From Paenibacillus harenae DSM 16969 (GTDB taxonomy: Bacteria; Bacillota; Bacilli; Paenibacillales; Paenibacillaceae), in the NCBI RefSeq assembly GCF_000422465.1, contig NZ_KE383842.1:1013845-1077844 (forward strand): DNA of 64,000 nt, written 5' to 3'. A program made the translations under genes and the position numbers. The notes beneath the pieces were generated by a model. That model saw nothing but the letters and a program-made list of their open reading frames with translations. It did no database searches and was not told the origin of the DNA. This document shows, in pieces, positions 8,768-16,974 of the stretch. Every line of letters begins with the position of its first letter. Position 1 is the first letter of the stretch.

Positions 8768-9947
8768 GGAGCTGAGCTTCATAAATCCCCGTCCGTCCAG
8801 AGAACAGAAAGCTGATCACGCACCCGATAAACAAATAAACCGCGCCTTCGGAGCCGAATAATTCCATGCCCATAATGAAGCAGGCTAGAGGTGTTTTTGC
8901 TGCGCCGCTAAATACGGAGACAAAGCCGATTGCGGCAAGGAAAGGTACGGATACGCCAAGCAAGCTGGCTAATGAGCTTCCAAGCGCAGAACCGATGACG
9001 AACAGCGGCGTCACCTCGCCGCCCTGAAAGCCAGTTCCGAGCGTAATAGATGTAAATAAGGTTTTGAGGAGAAAAGCAAACGGCGGCGCGGCTTCCTGAA
9101 ATGATTGCTGGATAAGCGGAATGCCGAGTCCCAAATAATCGCGCGTGCCGAATACATATACAAGCATGATGATGATCGATCCGCCGACGAAACTTTTGAC
9201 GACAGGATTTTTAAACCACCTGCCAAATACCTGCCTAAGGCAGCGGGTGAGACGGGTGAATAACATGGCGGCTAAGCCGAAAAGAATCGAAGCGGCGGTT
9301 ATTTTGACGATAAGCAGCGCATCCGGGGAGGGGACTGGCCCCATCTCGTAATGAATATGTCCGATGCCCCAGGCCGTCGTGACCAGATGTCCGACATAGC
9401 TCGCGATAAAACAGGGAAGCAGCGCTTCATAGCTGATCAAGCCGATGGCCAGCACCTCAAGGCCGAACATCGTGCCTGCAAGCGGCGTGCCGAACACGGA
9501 GCCAAAGCCGCTGCTTATCCCGCACATCAAAATGATTTTCCGGTCGAGCGGGCTAAGCTTCAGCAGCTTGCCGATCCCTTCGGACAAGCTGCCGCCCATT
9601 TGCACGGCGGTTCCTTCGCGTCCGGCGGAGCCGCCGAATAAATGCGTCGTTAATGTCCCGAATAAGACGAGCGGGGCCATCCGCAGCGGAATGGCTCCTG
9701 ATCCGTTATGGATTTGTTCGATGATTAGATTATTGCCTCTGCCGGCCTCTTTACCGACCTTCAAATAGAGGAAGCTGACGATCGCACCGCCCGCAGGCAG
9801 CAGCCAAAGCAGCCAGGGATTGGCTTCCCGCGCGTTCGTCACCCAGTCCAAGCCGGCGAGGAACAGGGCGGAGGCGCTTCCTGCGGCAGCTCCGGCAAGT
9901 CCGGCGATCAGCAGCCATTTTAACGAGAATTGAACTAGAACCCCCAT
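8760..9947 (-). CDS. ClC-type channel/antiporter, fluoride exporter class
   Basis: 395 residues, all membrane domain, without the CBS domains of larger ClC proteins. The ClC signatures GREGTAVQ and GGEVTPLFVIG are clear. Where chloride ClCs have GSGIP, this protein reads GNNLI, which fits the divergent CLC-F (EriC-F) branch that exports fluoride in exchange for protons. The strongest evidence for fluoride is regulatory: the transcript begins with a fluoride riboswitch and terminator (9984-10066). AAAGGATCG precedes the ATG. It is a single-gene unit sharing a terminator with uppP. Confidence 0.88.
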   Translation of the reverse strand: MGVLVQFSLKWLLIAGLAGAAAGSASALFLAGLDWVTNAREANPWLLWLLPAGGAIVSFLYLKVGKEAGRGNNLIIEQIHNGSGAIPLRMAPLVLFGTLTTHLFGGSAGREGTAVQMGGSLSEGIGKLLKLSPLDRKIILMCGISSGFGSVFGTPLAGTMFGLEVLAIGLISYEALLPCFIASYVGHLVTTAWGIGHIHYEMGPVPSPDALLIVKITAASILFGLAAMLFTRLTRCLRQVFGRWFKNPVVKSFVGGSIIIMLVYVFGTRDYLGLGIPLIQQSFQEAAPPFAFLLKTLFTSITLGTGFQGGEVTPLFVIGSALGSSLASLLGVSVPFLAAIGFVSVFSGAAKTPLACFIMGMELFGSEGAVYLFIGCVISFLFSGRTGIYEAQLQK

Positions 9948-9983
9948 GCTGATACGATCCTTTCATTTCGTTCCCCTTGCATT

Positions 9984-10066
9984 CAAAAAAAACTCCTACC
10001 AGCAACAAATAAGACTGGTAGGAGTCATTAGCGCTAAGGCGATTATGGCGAACTCCATCGCCGATA
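9984..10066 (-). promoter_or_regulatory. Fluoride (crcB-motif) riboswitch with terminator
   Basis: On the minus strand the leader reads GGCGATGGAGTTCGCC, then ATAATCGCC, AGCGCT and AATGACTCCTACC, matching the conserved core of the crcB-motif fluoride aptamer. The 3' part of the aptamer (GACTCCTACCAG) also forms the left arm of an 11-bp terminator stem (ctggtaggagt on the plus strand at 10015-10025 pairing with 9992-10002) followed by a run of U. Fluoride binding would thus prevent termination and switch on the ClC gene. Confidence 0.92.
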
Positions 10067-10077
10067 TGATGTGTTTC

Positions 10078-10106
10078 ATTATAGCTAGAAATCGGGCAGG
10101 GGTCAA
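10078..10106 (-). promoter_or_regulatory. Consensus promoter for the riboswitch/ClC transcript
   Basis: On the minus strand TTGACC, 17 bases, TATAAT; the predicted start is a few bases before the aptamer. Confidence 0.85.
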
Positions 10107-10175
10107 TTGCACGAAAAAAATATAAATAAAAATAATATTTAAGATGGTGAACCAAATAAGAATTAATGAGACTCG

Positions 10176-10186
10176 GACAAATTGTC
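10176..10186. promoter_or_regulatory. Operator-like palindrome GACAA-A-TTGTC
   Basis: The palindrome overlaps the -35 box of the putative ehuB promoter, a good position for a repressor of the MarR or GntR class. No such regulator gene is adjacent, so the link is inference. Confidence 0.35.
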
Positions 10187-10211
10187 TGACTATAAGGGAT
10201 CCTTATATAAC
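10182..10211 (+). promoter_or_regulatory. Putative promoter of the ehu-ect cluster
   Basis: TTGTCT, 18 bases, TATAAC (or TATATA at 16 bases). It lies about 200 bases before ehuB, leaving a long leader. Confidence 0.45.
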
Positions 10212-10277
10212 ATACGAATCAGCTGGATAAAACCGTCGTATCGGATACGATTCGGGAGGATGTGGGAGGAATTGGGT

Positions 10278-10313
10278 GGATCAGTCCCCTGATCCCCCCT
10301 CTCGTAACGAGAG
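10278..10313 (+). other. Two small hairpins in the ehuB leader
   Basis: GGATCAG-TCCC-CTGATCC (10278-10295) is followed by CTCTCG-TAA-CGAGAG (10299-10313) and a T-poor CTCTTTA. They sit between promoter and ehuB. A role in attenuation or RNA stability is possible but not shown. Nothing else recognisable lies in the 10107-10416 gap. Confidence 0.4.
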
Positions 10314-10416
10314 CTCTTTATTCGCTGAATTATCACAAATTTCTGGAAATGACCTCCAAACGAATGAATGGTAGCCTTATAGGTGTACGAAAAAAAAGCA
10401 GAGGATGTGAGAAAGC

Positions 10417-11283
10417 GTGAGAAAGGGTATAGCCATTCTGATGGCTCTGTCTATGCTGCTTCTGGCAGCCTGCGCAAACAAAGGCGAGGAGGCGGCAGCG
10501 GATACGCTTGCGGAAGCGCAGAAGAGAGGCTACATTACAGTCGGCTTCGCGAACGAGAATCCGTATGCTTTCAAAAATGCCGACGGTGAACTAACGGGGG
10601 AAGCGGTTGAGATTGCGAGAGTGATTTTGAAACGGCTTGGAATCGATGAGCTGCGCGGAGAGTTGACCGAATTTACGTCTCTGATCGCCGGTCTTCAGGC
10701 CAAAAGGTTTGATCTGATTACGGCAGGTATGTTCATCAGGGAAGACCGCTGCAGCGCCGTGCTATTCGCAAATCCGGAGTACAGCATTGGCGAGGGGCTC
10801 GCCGTGGAAGCAGGCAATCCTCTTGGATTAACGAGCTATCAGGCGATAGCGGACCATGCGGATGCGAAGGTAGCGGTAATGGCAGGAGCGGTTGAGGTCG
10901 AGTATTTGAAAAAATCCGGCATACCGGAAGATCGCATCGTCATTGTTCCTGACCAGGATGCGGCGATCAGCGCCCTGCAATCCGGTCGCGCGGATGCGAT
11001 GACGATGACCGGTCCGGCGTTAGAATCGCGCTTAACCGCCGCTAACGACAGCAAGCTGGAGCGTGTAATGGATTTCGAGCAGCCGGTGATCGATGGTGAA
11101 AGCGTGCGCGGTTACGGCGCAACGGCATTCCGGTTTGGCGATGAAGCGTTCCAGGAGGCATATAACGCGGAGCTTGAGAAAATGAAGGAGTCCGGTGAGC
11201 TTCTGGAAATCTTGCAAGAGTTCGGTTTCACCGAGCAGGAGCTTCCGGGAGAAGCGACGGCCGAAGCGCTTTGTAAGGCTTAA
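10417..11283 (+). CDS. ehuB: Ectoine/hydroxyectoine ABC transporter substrate-binding lipoprotein
   Basis: 288 residues from GTG. A type II signal peptide ends at a lipobox (LLLAAC), so the protein is a lipid-anchored family-3 solute receptor. It shows the family pattern of a first lobe (GYITVGFANENPYAFKNADG, shortened: FANENPYAF), ITAGMFIREDRC and a C-terminal EILQEFGFTEQELPG-like tail. EhuB receptors bind ectoine through aromatic residues. It is followed by two permeases and an ATPase and then by ectABCD, which makes the ectoine assignment strong. It is probably the first gene of the operon. Confidence 0.9.
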   Translation: MRKGIAILMALSMLLLAACANKGEEAAADTLAEAQKRGYITVGFANENPYAFKNADGELTGEAVEIARVILKRLGIDELRGELTEFTSLIAGLQAKRFDLITAGMFIREDRCSAVLFANPEYSIGEGLAVEAGNPLGLTSYQAIADHADAKVAVMAGAVEVEYLKKSGIPEDRIVIVPDQDAAISALQSGRADAMTMTGPALESRLTAANDSKLERVMDFEQPVIDGESVRGYGATAFRFGDEAFQEAYNAELEKMKESGELLEILQEFGFTEQELPGEATAEALCKA

Positions 11284-11285
11284 AG

Positions 11286-11936
11286 ATGAATGCGCCTTGG
11301 TTGGAATCATTGCCCTTGCTTGCTGACGGGCTGCTCATTACTCTCCAGGTAACGCTGCTGGCTTCATTGGTTGCTCTGCTGCTGGCGGCAGCAGCAGGCC
11401 TCGCCCGGTTATCCCGCTATGCGATCATTCGGGGGATTGCAACCGGCTATGTTGAATTGTTTCGTTCCTGTTCGCTGCTGGTTCTGCTGTTCTGGGTTTA
11501 CTTCGCTCTGCCGTTCCTCGGCATCGAGCTGTCAAAAGTTACGGCTGCTGTACTGGCCATTGGGTTAAATATCGGCGCATACGGCGCCGAGATCGTCCGC
11601 AGCTCGATCAAGGCGATTCCGAGCGGACAGCATGAAGCGGGAATTGCGCTAAATTTATCGCCGAACGAGCGGATGCTTCGCATTATCCTGCCGCAGGCCG
11701 CGGCAAGGATGCTGCCGCCGTTCGGCAACCTACTGATCGAATTGTTGAAATCGACTTCGCTTGTTTACTTTATTACCTTATCGGACCTGACCTATGAGGC
11801 GATGGTCATTCGGAACAATTATTACACATGGACGCCGCAAATTTTCGGATCGTTATTGATCATTTATTTTATACTATCTTCTTGCGTATTCGTGACGTTC
11901 CGATTGCTTGAACGCAAGCTTACGGCTTGGAGGTGA
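11286..11936 (+). CDS. ehuC: Ectoine/hydroxyectoine ABC transporter permease
   Basis: 216 residues, begins 2 bases after ehuB. It is a His/Glu/Gln-type amino-acid permease with five membrane segments and the EAA loop around HEAGIALNLSPNERMLRIILPQA (shortened: EAGIALNL...ILPQA). It would form a heterodimer with EhuD in the membrane. The stop codon is embedded in the ribosome binding site of ehuD (GGAGGTGA). Confidence 0.9.
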   Translation: MNAPWLESLPLLADGLLITLQVTLLASLVALLLAAAAGLARLSRYAIIRGIATGYVELFRSCSLLVLLFWVYFALPFLGIELSKVTAAVLAIGLNIGAYGAEIVRSSIKAIPSGQHEAGIALNLSPNERMLRIILPQAAARMLPPFGNLLIELLKSTSLVYFITLSDLTYEAMVIRNNYYTWTPQIFGSLLIIYFILSSCVFVTFRLLERKLTAWR

Positions 11937-11943
11937 GAGGGAA

Positions 11944-12624
11944 TTGTGGAATTGGGATTATGTAAATGACCTGCTGCCCTCCTTGCTCAAAGCGTTCGGC
12001 GTAACGCTCGGCGCCACGATTGCGGGCTTTCTGCTGTCGATTGTCATCGGATTGGTATTTGCCGTGGCTGCGCGTTCTTCCATCGGCCCCGTCCGCTGGA
12101 TCGTACGCGCCGTCGTCGAATTTATCCGAAGCACGCCGCTGCTTGTGCAGCTGTTCTTCCTGTATTTCAGTCTGCCTATGCTCACGCCGTTCGCGATGCC
12201 TGCATTCATTACCGGGATCATCGGCCTTGGCCTTCATTATGGAACCTATATGTCGGAGGTGTTCCGTTCCGGTATTGATGCCGTGCCGACCGGACAGTGG
12301 GAGGCGTCGACAGCGCTTCATTTGTCCAAAAGGAAGACGTGGCTTTCCGTTATTCTACCGCAGGCGCTGCCGCCGGTTATTCCGGTGATGGGCAACTATT
12401 TGATCGTTATTTTCAAAGAAACGCCGACATTATCGGCTATAACCGTGGTTGAACTGCTATTGACCGCGAAGAGCGAAGCTTCCATAACGTATCGGGTATT
12501 TGAGCCTTATACGCTTGCAGGACTATTATTTCTTGTTACGAGCCTGCTCTTTTCATTCGGCATCCGGTTATTGGAACGACGATATTTCGGCACGAAGCAA
12601 CTAACGGGAGGTGGAAAACGATGA
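11944..12624 (+). CDS. ehuD: Ectoine/hydroxyectoine ABC transporter permease
   Basis: 226 residues from the TTG 6 bases after GGAGGTGA; an in-frame extension further left would have no binding site and would overlap ehuC. Same fold as EhuC, with the EAA loop around WEASTALHLSKRKTW and ILPQALPP. The stop overlaps the ATG of ehuA (ATGA), so the transporter genes are translationally coupled. Confidence 0.9.
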   Translation: MWNWDYVNDLLPSLLKAFGVTLGATIAGFLLSIVIGLVFAVAARSSIGPVRWIVRAVVEFIRSTPLLVQLFFLYFSLPMLTPFAMPAFITGIIGLGLHYGTYMSEVFRSGIDAVPTGQWEASTALHLSKRKTWLSVILPQALPPVIPVMGNYLIVIFKETPTLSAITVVELLLTAKSEASITYRVFEPYTLAGLLFLVTSLLFSFGIRLLERRYFGTKQLTGGGKR

Positions 12625-13472
12625 TTGCGGAAGCGCAGAGAGGACCGTACTCCGAAGAGGAGCCCTCTATTCGGCTCGAGAAGCTCGGCCGTCAACAGCC
12701 GGCGAAGCGGAAGCCCATTGTGCGGTATCAATCCATTCACAAGAGCTTCGGGGAACTTGAGGTCATCAACGGTATTGATCTGGATATTTTCTCAGGAGAG
12801 AAAATCGCGTTAATCGGCCCCAGCGGTTCAGGGAAAACGACGCTCGGGCGGATGCTCATGACCCTGGAGGAGCCTACGTCGGGATCGATTCTGATCGATG
12901 ATGAGCCGCTCTGGCAAATGGAGAGGAAAGGGAAGATTGTCCGGGCCAATGAAAAGCATCTGCACCGGATTCGCAGCAAAATCGGCATGGTTTTTCAGCA
13001 TTTTAATCTATTCCCTCATATGTCGGTATTGAAAAATGTCACGCTCGCCCCCCGTTCCGTTCTTCAATTATCGAAGGAAGAGGCCGAAGAACGCGCCGTC
13101 GAGATGCTTCGCAAGGTGGGCTTGGAGCAGAAGCTTCATGACTTTCCCGCCCAATTGTCCGGCGGACAGAAGCAGCGGGTTGCCATCGCGAGAGCGCTGG
13201 TCATGCAGCCGAAGGTGATGGTATTCGATGAGGTTACTTCAGCGCTGGATCCCGAATTAGTAGGGGAAGTGCTGACGGTCATTAAAGATATAGCTGAAGA
13301 CGACGATATGGCCATGCTGCTCATAACGCATGAAATGGAATTTGCAAGAGAGGTCGCCGACCGCATCGTATTCGGAGCGGAAGGCCGGATTGTCGAGCAG
13401 GGAACGCCGGAGCAGCTGTTCGAGAATCCGCAAAGCGACCGGTTAAAGTCGTTTCTGCAGCGTTTTCTGTAA
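12621..13472 (+). CDS. ehuA: Ectoine/hydroxyectoine ABC transporter ATPase
   Basis: 283 residues. Walker A GPSGSGKTT is at about 66-74, the Q loop is in VFQHFNLFPHM, the signature LSGGQKQR is at about 179-186 and Walker B is VMVFDEVTSALDP. About 35 residues precede the ATPase core, which is longer than in most polar-amino-acid ATPases; the extension is charged and may be real because the ATG overlaps ehuD and has GGGAGGTGG upstream. It energises EhuCD. Note the order ehuB-C-D-A, with ectA 36 bases downstream. Confidence 0.92.
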   Translation: MIAEAQRGPYSEEEPSIRLEKLGRQQPAKRKPIVRYQSIHKSFGELEVINGIDLDIFSGEKIALIGPSGSGKTTLGRMLMTLEEPTSGSILIDDEPLWQMERKGKIVRANEKHLHRIRSKIGMVFQHFNLFPHMSVLKNVTLAPRSVLQLSKEEAEERAVEMLRKVGLEQKLHDFPAQLSGGQKQRVAIARALVMQPKVMVFDEVTSALDPELVGEVLTVIKDIAEDDDMAMLLITHEMEFAREVADRIVFGAEGRIVEQGTPEQLFENPQSDRLKSFLQRFL

Positions 13473-13508
13473 GGAAACGATTTTCTCGCCCGAAAGGAGG
13501 GAAATGAA

Positions 13509-14051
13509 ATGAGTATTTCTTCCGGACTAATCGATCGCTGCCGCGTCACTGACGCGAGCGACGGGGCGGCCGTATGGCGGCTTATAAAAGAAGCGGGCAC
13601 GCTGGATTTGAATTCACCCTATTGTTATATCATGCTCTGCGATTTATTCCGCGACACCTGCGCAGTTGCGAGGAACGGTACGGAAGCGATCGGCTTTATG
13701 TCTGCTTTCCGCAGGCCCGATGATCCGGATACGTTATTCGTCTGGCAGGTTGCCGTTGCGGCTGAAGCGCGGGGCAGAGGCGTTGCCAAATCTCTTCTAC
13801 GGGAAATATTGACGCGTAAAGGCAATGAAAGTATCCGTTTCGTGGAGGCGACCATCGGTCCAGAGAACGCGGCTTCAAGCAGATTGTTCAGGAGTCTGGC
13901 CGAAGAATACGGGTGCGGCTGCGCCGTTGCCGAACAATACGGAGTCAGCCTGTTCCCCGAATCGATGAGGCATGATCAGGAGCTGTTATACCGGATCGGC
14001 CCGCTGGTGTCATCAGCCAATGTCCAACCGCCACTTGACAAAAAAGGATAA
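13509..14051 (+). CDS. ectA: L-2,4-diaminobutyrate acetyltransferase
   Basis: 180 residues, GNAT fold. It acetylates diaminobutyrate to N-gamma-acetyl-diaminobutyrate, the second step of ectoine synthesis. Visible are the N-terminal [23 protein letters not shown] region (shortened: LDLNSPY, diagnostic of EctA) and the acetyl-CoA loop [11 protein letters not shown]. The binding site AAAGGAGGG precedes ATG. The gene is followed by ectB 14 bases later. Confidence 0.95.
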   Translation: MSISSGLIDRCRVTDASDGAAVWRLIKEAGTLDLNSPYCYIMLCDLFRDTCAVARNGTEAIGFMSAFRRPDDPDTLFVWQVAVAAEARGRGVAKSLLREILTRKGNESIRFVEATIGPENAASSRLFRSLAEEYGCGCAVAEQYGVSLFPESMRHDQELLYRIGPLVSSANVQPPLDKKG

Positions 14052-14065
14052 GGAGGGGTTGCAAT

Positions 14066-15382
14066 ATGAATGCAAAACAATCGGCAGCACAGGATCTTCA
14101 CGTGTTTAACCGGATGGAATCGGAGGTTCGCAGCTACTGCCGGAGCTTTCAGACGGTATTCAAGAAGGCCAGCAATGCGGTCATGTGGGATGTTCACGGA
14201 AAAAGTTATATCGATTTTTTTGCCGGCGCCGGCGCTCTAAATTATGGTCATAACCACCGGGGAATCCGGACGAAGCTCGTCGACTATTTGATGAATGACG
14301 GCGTAGCGCACAGCCTGGATATGGCGACGGAGGCGAAGGAGAGCTTCCTGGTCAAGTTGAACGAAGTGATCCTGAAGCCGCGCGGCCTTTCTTATAAGGT
14401 GATGTTTCCCGGGCCGACAGGTACGAATTCGGTTGAAAGCGCCTTGAAGACAGCCCGCAAAGTGACGGGACGAACGAATGTGATTTGCTTTACGAATGCT
14501 TTCCACGGCATGACGCAGGGCTCTTTATCGGCAACCGGGAACCGGTTTAAACGAAGCGGAGCGGGACAGCATCTAAGCGGCACGACCTTTATGCCGTATG
14601 ACGGATATTTCGGCGAGTCGCAGGATACGAGCTTGATGCTGGATAAGCTGCTTGATGACCCCGGAAGCGGGATCGACCTGCCGGCGGCGGTCATTCTGGA
14701 AACGCTTCAGGGAGAAGGCGGGCTCCATATGGCGTCGGCCTCCTGGCTTCGCAGCGTAGAAAGGATTTGCCGTAAGCATGGCATGCTGCTCATCGTGGAT
14801 GATGTGCAGATGGGCTGCGGCCGCACCGGCAGCTTCTTCAGCTTCGAAGAGGCCGGCATCAAGCCGGATATCGTCTGCCTCTCCAAGTCGATCGGAGGTT
14901 ACGGAATGCCGCTCGCGATTACGCTCATCAAGCCGGAATACGACATCTGGCGTCCGGGCGAGCATAACGGGACATTCCGCGGCAATAATCTCGGCTTTGT
15001 TGCGGCAGCCGAAGCGCTGACCTTCTGGGAATCCGATCAATTCCAGGCAAGCATCAAACAAAAGTCTTCCGTTATCGGCAGCGCGTTAACCAGGTTTGCG
15101 GCGGAATATCCGGAGCTGATTCAACAATTGCGCGGCCGCGGCTTCATTCAAGGGCTTGTATTCCATGACCCGAAGCATGCATCCGCCTTATGCGCTTACG
15201 CTTTCAGCAACGGATTGATTATGGAAACATCAGGACCGTTCGACGAAGTAGCCAAGCTTATGCCTCCGTTGACGATTGAGGATGCCGTCCTGAAGCAGGG
15301 GCTCGCTATCGTCGAGCAGGGGTTGAAGTCGCTGCAAGCCGGCTTGGCTGATACGCGGAAGAAGGAAGAAGTCAAGGTTTAA
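14066..15382 (+). CDS. ectB: Diaminobutyrate-2-oxoglutarate aminotransferase
   Basis: 438 residues, class-III PLP aminotransferase that makes diaminobutyrate from aspartate semialdehyde and glutamate, the first step of the ectoine pathway. The PLP Lys is about residue 274 in [20 protein letters not shown] holds the PLP-binding Asp, and [12 protein letters not shown] and [12 protein letters not shown] are family landmarks. GGAGGGG precedes the ATG. The length fits EctB (about 420-440). Confidence 0.95.
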   Translation: MNAKQSAAQDLHVFNRMESEVRSYCRSFQTVFKKASNAVMWDVHGKSYIDFFAGAGALNYGHNHRGIRTKLVDYLMNDGVAHSLDMATEAKESFLVKLNEVILKPRGLSYKVMFPGPTGTNSVESALKTARKVTGRTNVICFTNAFHGMTQGSLSATGNRFKRSGAGQHLSGTTFMPYDGYFGESQDTSLMLDKLLDDPGSGIDLPAAVILETLQGEGGLHMASASWLRSVERICRKHGMLLIVDDVQMGCGRTGSFFSFEEAGIKPDIVCLSKSIGGYGMPLAITLIKPEYDIWRPGEHNGTFRGNNLGFVAAAEALTFWESDQFQASIKQKSSVIGSALTRFAAEYPELIQQLRGRGFIQGLVFHDPKHASALCAYAFSNGLIMETSGPFDEVAKLMPPLTIEDAVLKQGLAIVEQGLKSLQAGLADTRKKEEVKV

Positions 15383-15429
15383 TACATCGATGCATCTAAA
15401 GCATGAAGCATAACGAGGAGGCTGCATTT

Positions 15430-15816
15430 ATGATCGTCAAACATTTATCCGACGTCATTGGCACGAAGGACGATATCGACACGAAAAACTGGAATGCGAG
15501 ACGCCTTTTATTAAAGAAGGACGGAATGGGCTTCTCGATGCATGACACGCTTATTAAAGCAGGCACCGAGACGCTCATCTGGTACCGGAACCATGTGGAG
15601 GCGGTGTATTGCGTCGAAGGCGAGGGTGAAATCGAGGTCGTCGGCGGCAGTGTGTACGGCATTCAAGCGGGGATGTTATACGCGCTGGACGGCCATGAGA
15701 AGCATCTGCTCCGGGCAAAAACGCAAATGCGCATGATTTGTGTCTTTAATCCCCCGTTAGTCGGCGATGAAGTGCATGATGCAGACGGCGTTTATCCATT
15801 GGTTGAAACGAAATGA
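15430..15816 (+). CDS. ectC: L-ectoine synthase
   Basis: 128 residues from the ATG after GAGGAGG; the upstream in-frame ATG lacks a site. This cupin closes the ring of N-gamma-acetyl-diaminobutyrate to ectoine. The sequence from IVKHLSDVIGT through ETLIWYRNHVEAVYC to MLYALDGHEKH (separate pieces) is typical. The length equals that of characterised EctC proteins (about 128-130). Confidence 0.95.
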   Translation: MIVKHLSDVIGTKDDIDTKNWNARRLLLKKDGMGFSMHDTLIKAGTETLIWYRNHVEAVYCVEGEGEIEVVGGSVYGIQAGMLYALDGHEKHLLRAKTQMRMICVFNPPLVGDEVHDADGVYPLVETK

Positions 15817-15912
15817 AAAAAAACTTCTAATTTAGTCGTTTGAGGATGAGCGAGTTGACCGCGTTTAGAGATCGTTTTTATTGAGGCAAATTATAATGAA
15901 GGAGTGAAAGCT

Positions 15913-16821
15913 ATGAGTTCTTTTGCCAATACCGAGCATGTTATGAAAGGGACTATCCCTGACCGTTATCCATCCCGGGTGGAGGATCGCCCGACGGTCA
16001 TCAAACGGTCGGATCCCGTCGTCTACTCCACCCACACGGAGAGCAGCCCGCTAAGCAAGGAGCAAACAGCCTTTTACGAAGAAAACGGCTTCCTCGTGCT
16101 GGATCAGTTTTTCTCGAAAGAAGAGATTGCACAGTGGCGGATGGAGCTTAAGAGGCTGAGAGACGAGTACCAGAACAAGGAAGCGGAGCATGTGATTGCC
16201 GAGCCGGAAAGCAAAGAAGTGCGTTCGATCTTCGCTGTTCACGAAAACAATGAAATCTTCAAGCGGCTGGCAGCGCATCCCCGGCTGGTAGCGATCGCCA
16301 ATTACTTGCTAGGTTCGGATACGTACATCCACCAGTCCAGAATTAATTTTAAACCGGGCTTCACCGGAAAAGAATTTTATTGGCATTCCGATTTTGAAAC
16401 CTGGCATGTCGAGGACGGTATGCCGGCCATGCGCGCGTTCAGCTGCTCGATTGCGCTGGAGGATAATTTCCATCATAACGGCCCTCTTATGGTCATACCC
16501 GGCTCGCATACGAAGTTCATATCCTGTATCGGGAAGACGCCGGATAACCACTTTAAGCAATCGCTGCGCCGTCAGGAGTATGGCGTGCCCGATCCGGACA
16601 GCTTAGAGGCGTTAAGCAAAGAAGGCGGCATTCATACGACGATCGGGGCTGCGGGGTCTATCGTATTGTTCGATTGCAACACGATGCACGGCTCCAACAG
16701 CAACATTACGCCCGACCCGCGCAGTAATGTGTTTCTCGTCTATAATTCGGTCGAAAATAAGCTTCAGGAGCCGTATTCCGGACAAAAACCGCGGCCAAGC
16801 TACATCGCTTCCAGAACATAG
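15913..16821 (+). CDS. ectD: Ectoine hydroxylase
   Basis: 302 residues from the ATG 8 bases after AAGGAGTG. This Fe(II)/2-oxoglutarate dioxygenase converts ectoine to 5-hydroxyectoine. The iron triad is visible: His158-x-Asp160 in WHSDFETWH and His259 in MHGSNSN. FYWHSDFETWHVEDGMP (one of the EctD signature segments) is conserved. It lies 96 bases after ectC; TTGACC and TTATTG 17 bases apart at about 15857-15885 could give an extra internal promoter, but weakly. It ends the cluster; I see no clear terminator behind it. Confidence 0.95.
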   Translation: MSSFANTEHVMKGTIPDRYPSRVEDRPTVIKRSDPVVYSTHTESSPLSKEQTAFYEENGFLVLDQFFSKEEIAQWRMELKRLRDEYQNKEAEHVIAEPESKEVRSIFAVHENNEIFKRLAAHPRLVAIANYLLGSDTYIHQSRINFKPGFTGKEFYWHSDFETWHVEDGMPAMRAFSCSIALEDNFHHNGPLMVIPGSHTKFISCIGKTPDNHFKQSLRRQEYGVPDPDSLEALSKEGGIHTTIGAAGSIVLFDCNTMHGSNSNITPDPRSNVFLVYNSVENKLQEPYSGQKPRPSYIASRT

Positions 16822-16854
16822 ACAGGATGGTGAACCGGACATATAGTAATCCCT

Positions 16855-16884
16855 TTGACTTGGCATGGCACAGAATGCTATATT
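16855..16884 (+). promoter_or_regulatory. Promoter for the DinG-like gene
   Basis: TTGACT, 18 bases, TATATT, about 90 bases before the GTG start. Confidence 0.6.
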
Positions 16885-16917
16885 AGAATGTATGCTTGGA
16901 AAATGGGAACCGCATTG

Positions 16918-16943
16918 ACGGCTGCGTGCTTGCACGCAGCCGT
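16918..16943 (+). other. Perfect 12-bp hairpin in the helicase leader
   Basis: ACGGCTGCGTGC and GCACGCAGCCGT flank a TT loop. No T run follows, so it is not a standard terminator; it lies in the predicted 5' leader, 31 bases before the GTG. Confidence 0.6.
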
Positions 16944-16974
16944 TCTGTGCCTATTATATGGAGGATACCGATCC

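Noticed and set aside
8760..10155. Several plus- and minus-strand frames over the ClC gene and its leader
   Set aside because: They are shadows of the ClC coding frame or run through the riboswitch and terminator.
10211..10420. Open frame of 69 codons before ehuB (contains REDVGGIGW and LYSLNYHKF)
   Set aside because: It has no start codon with a binding site near its left end, covers promoter-side hairpins and runs into ehuB; I recognise no family. Probably chance.
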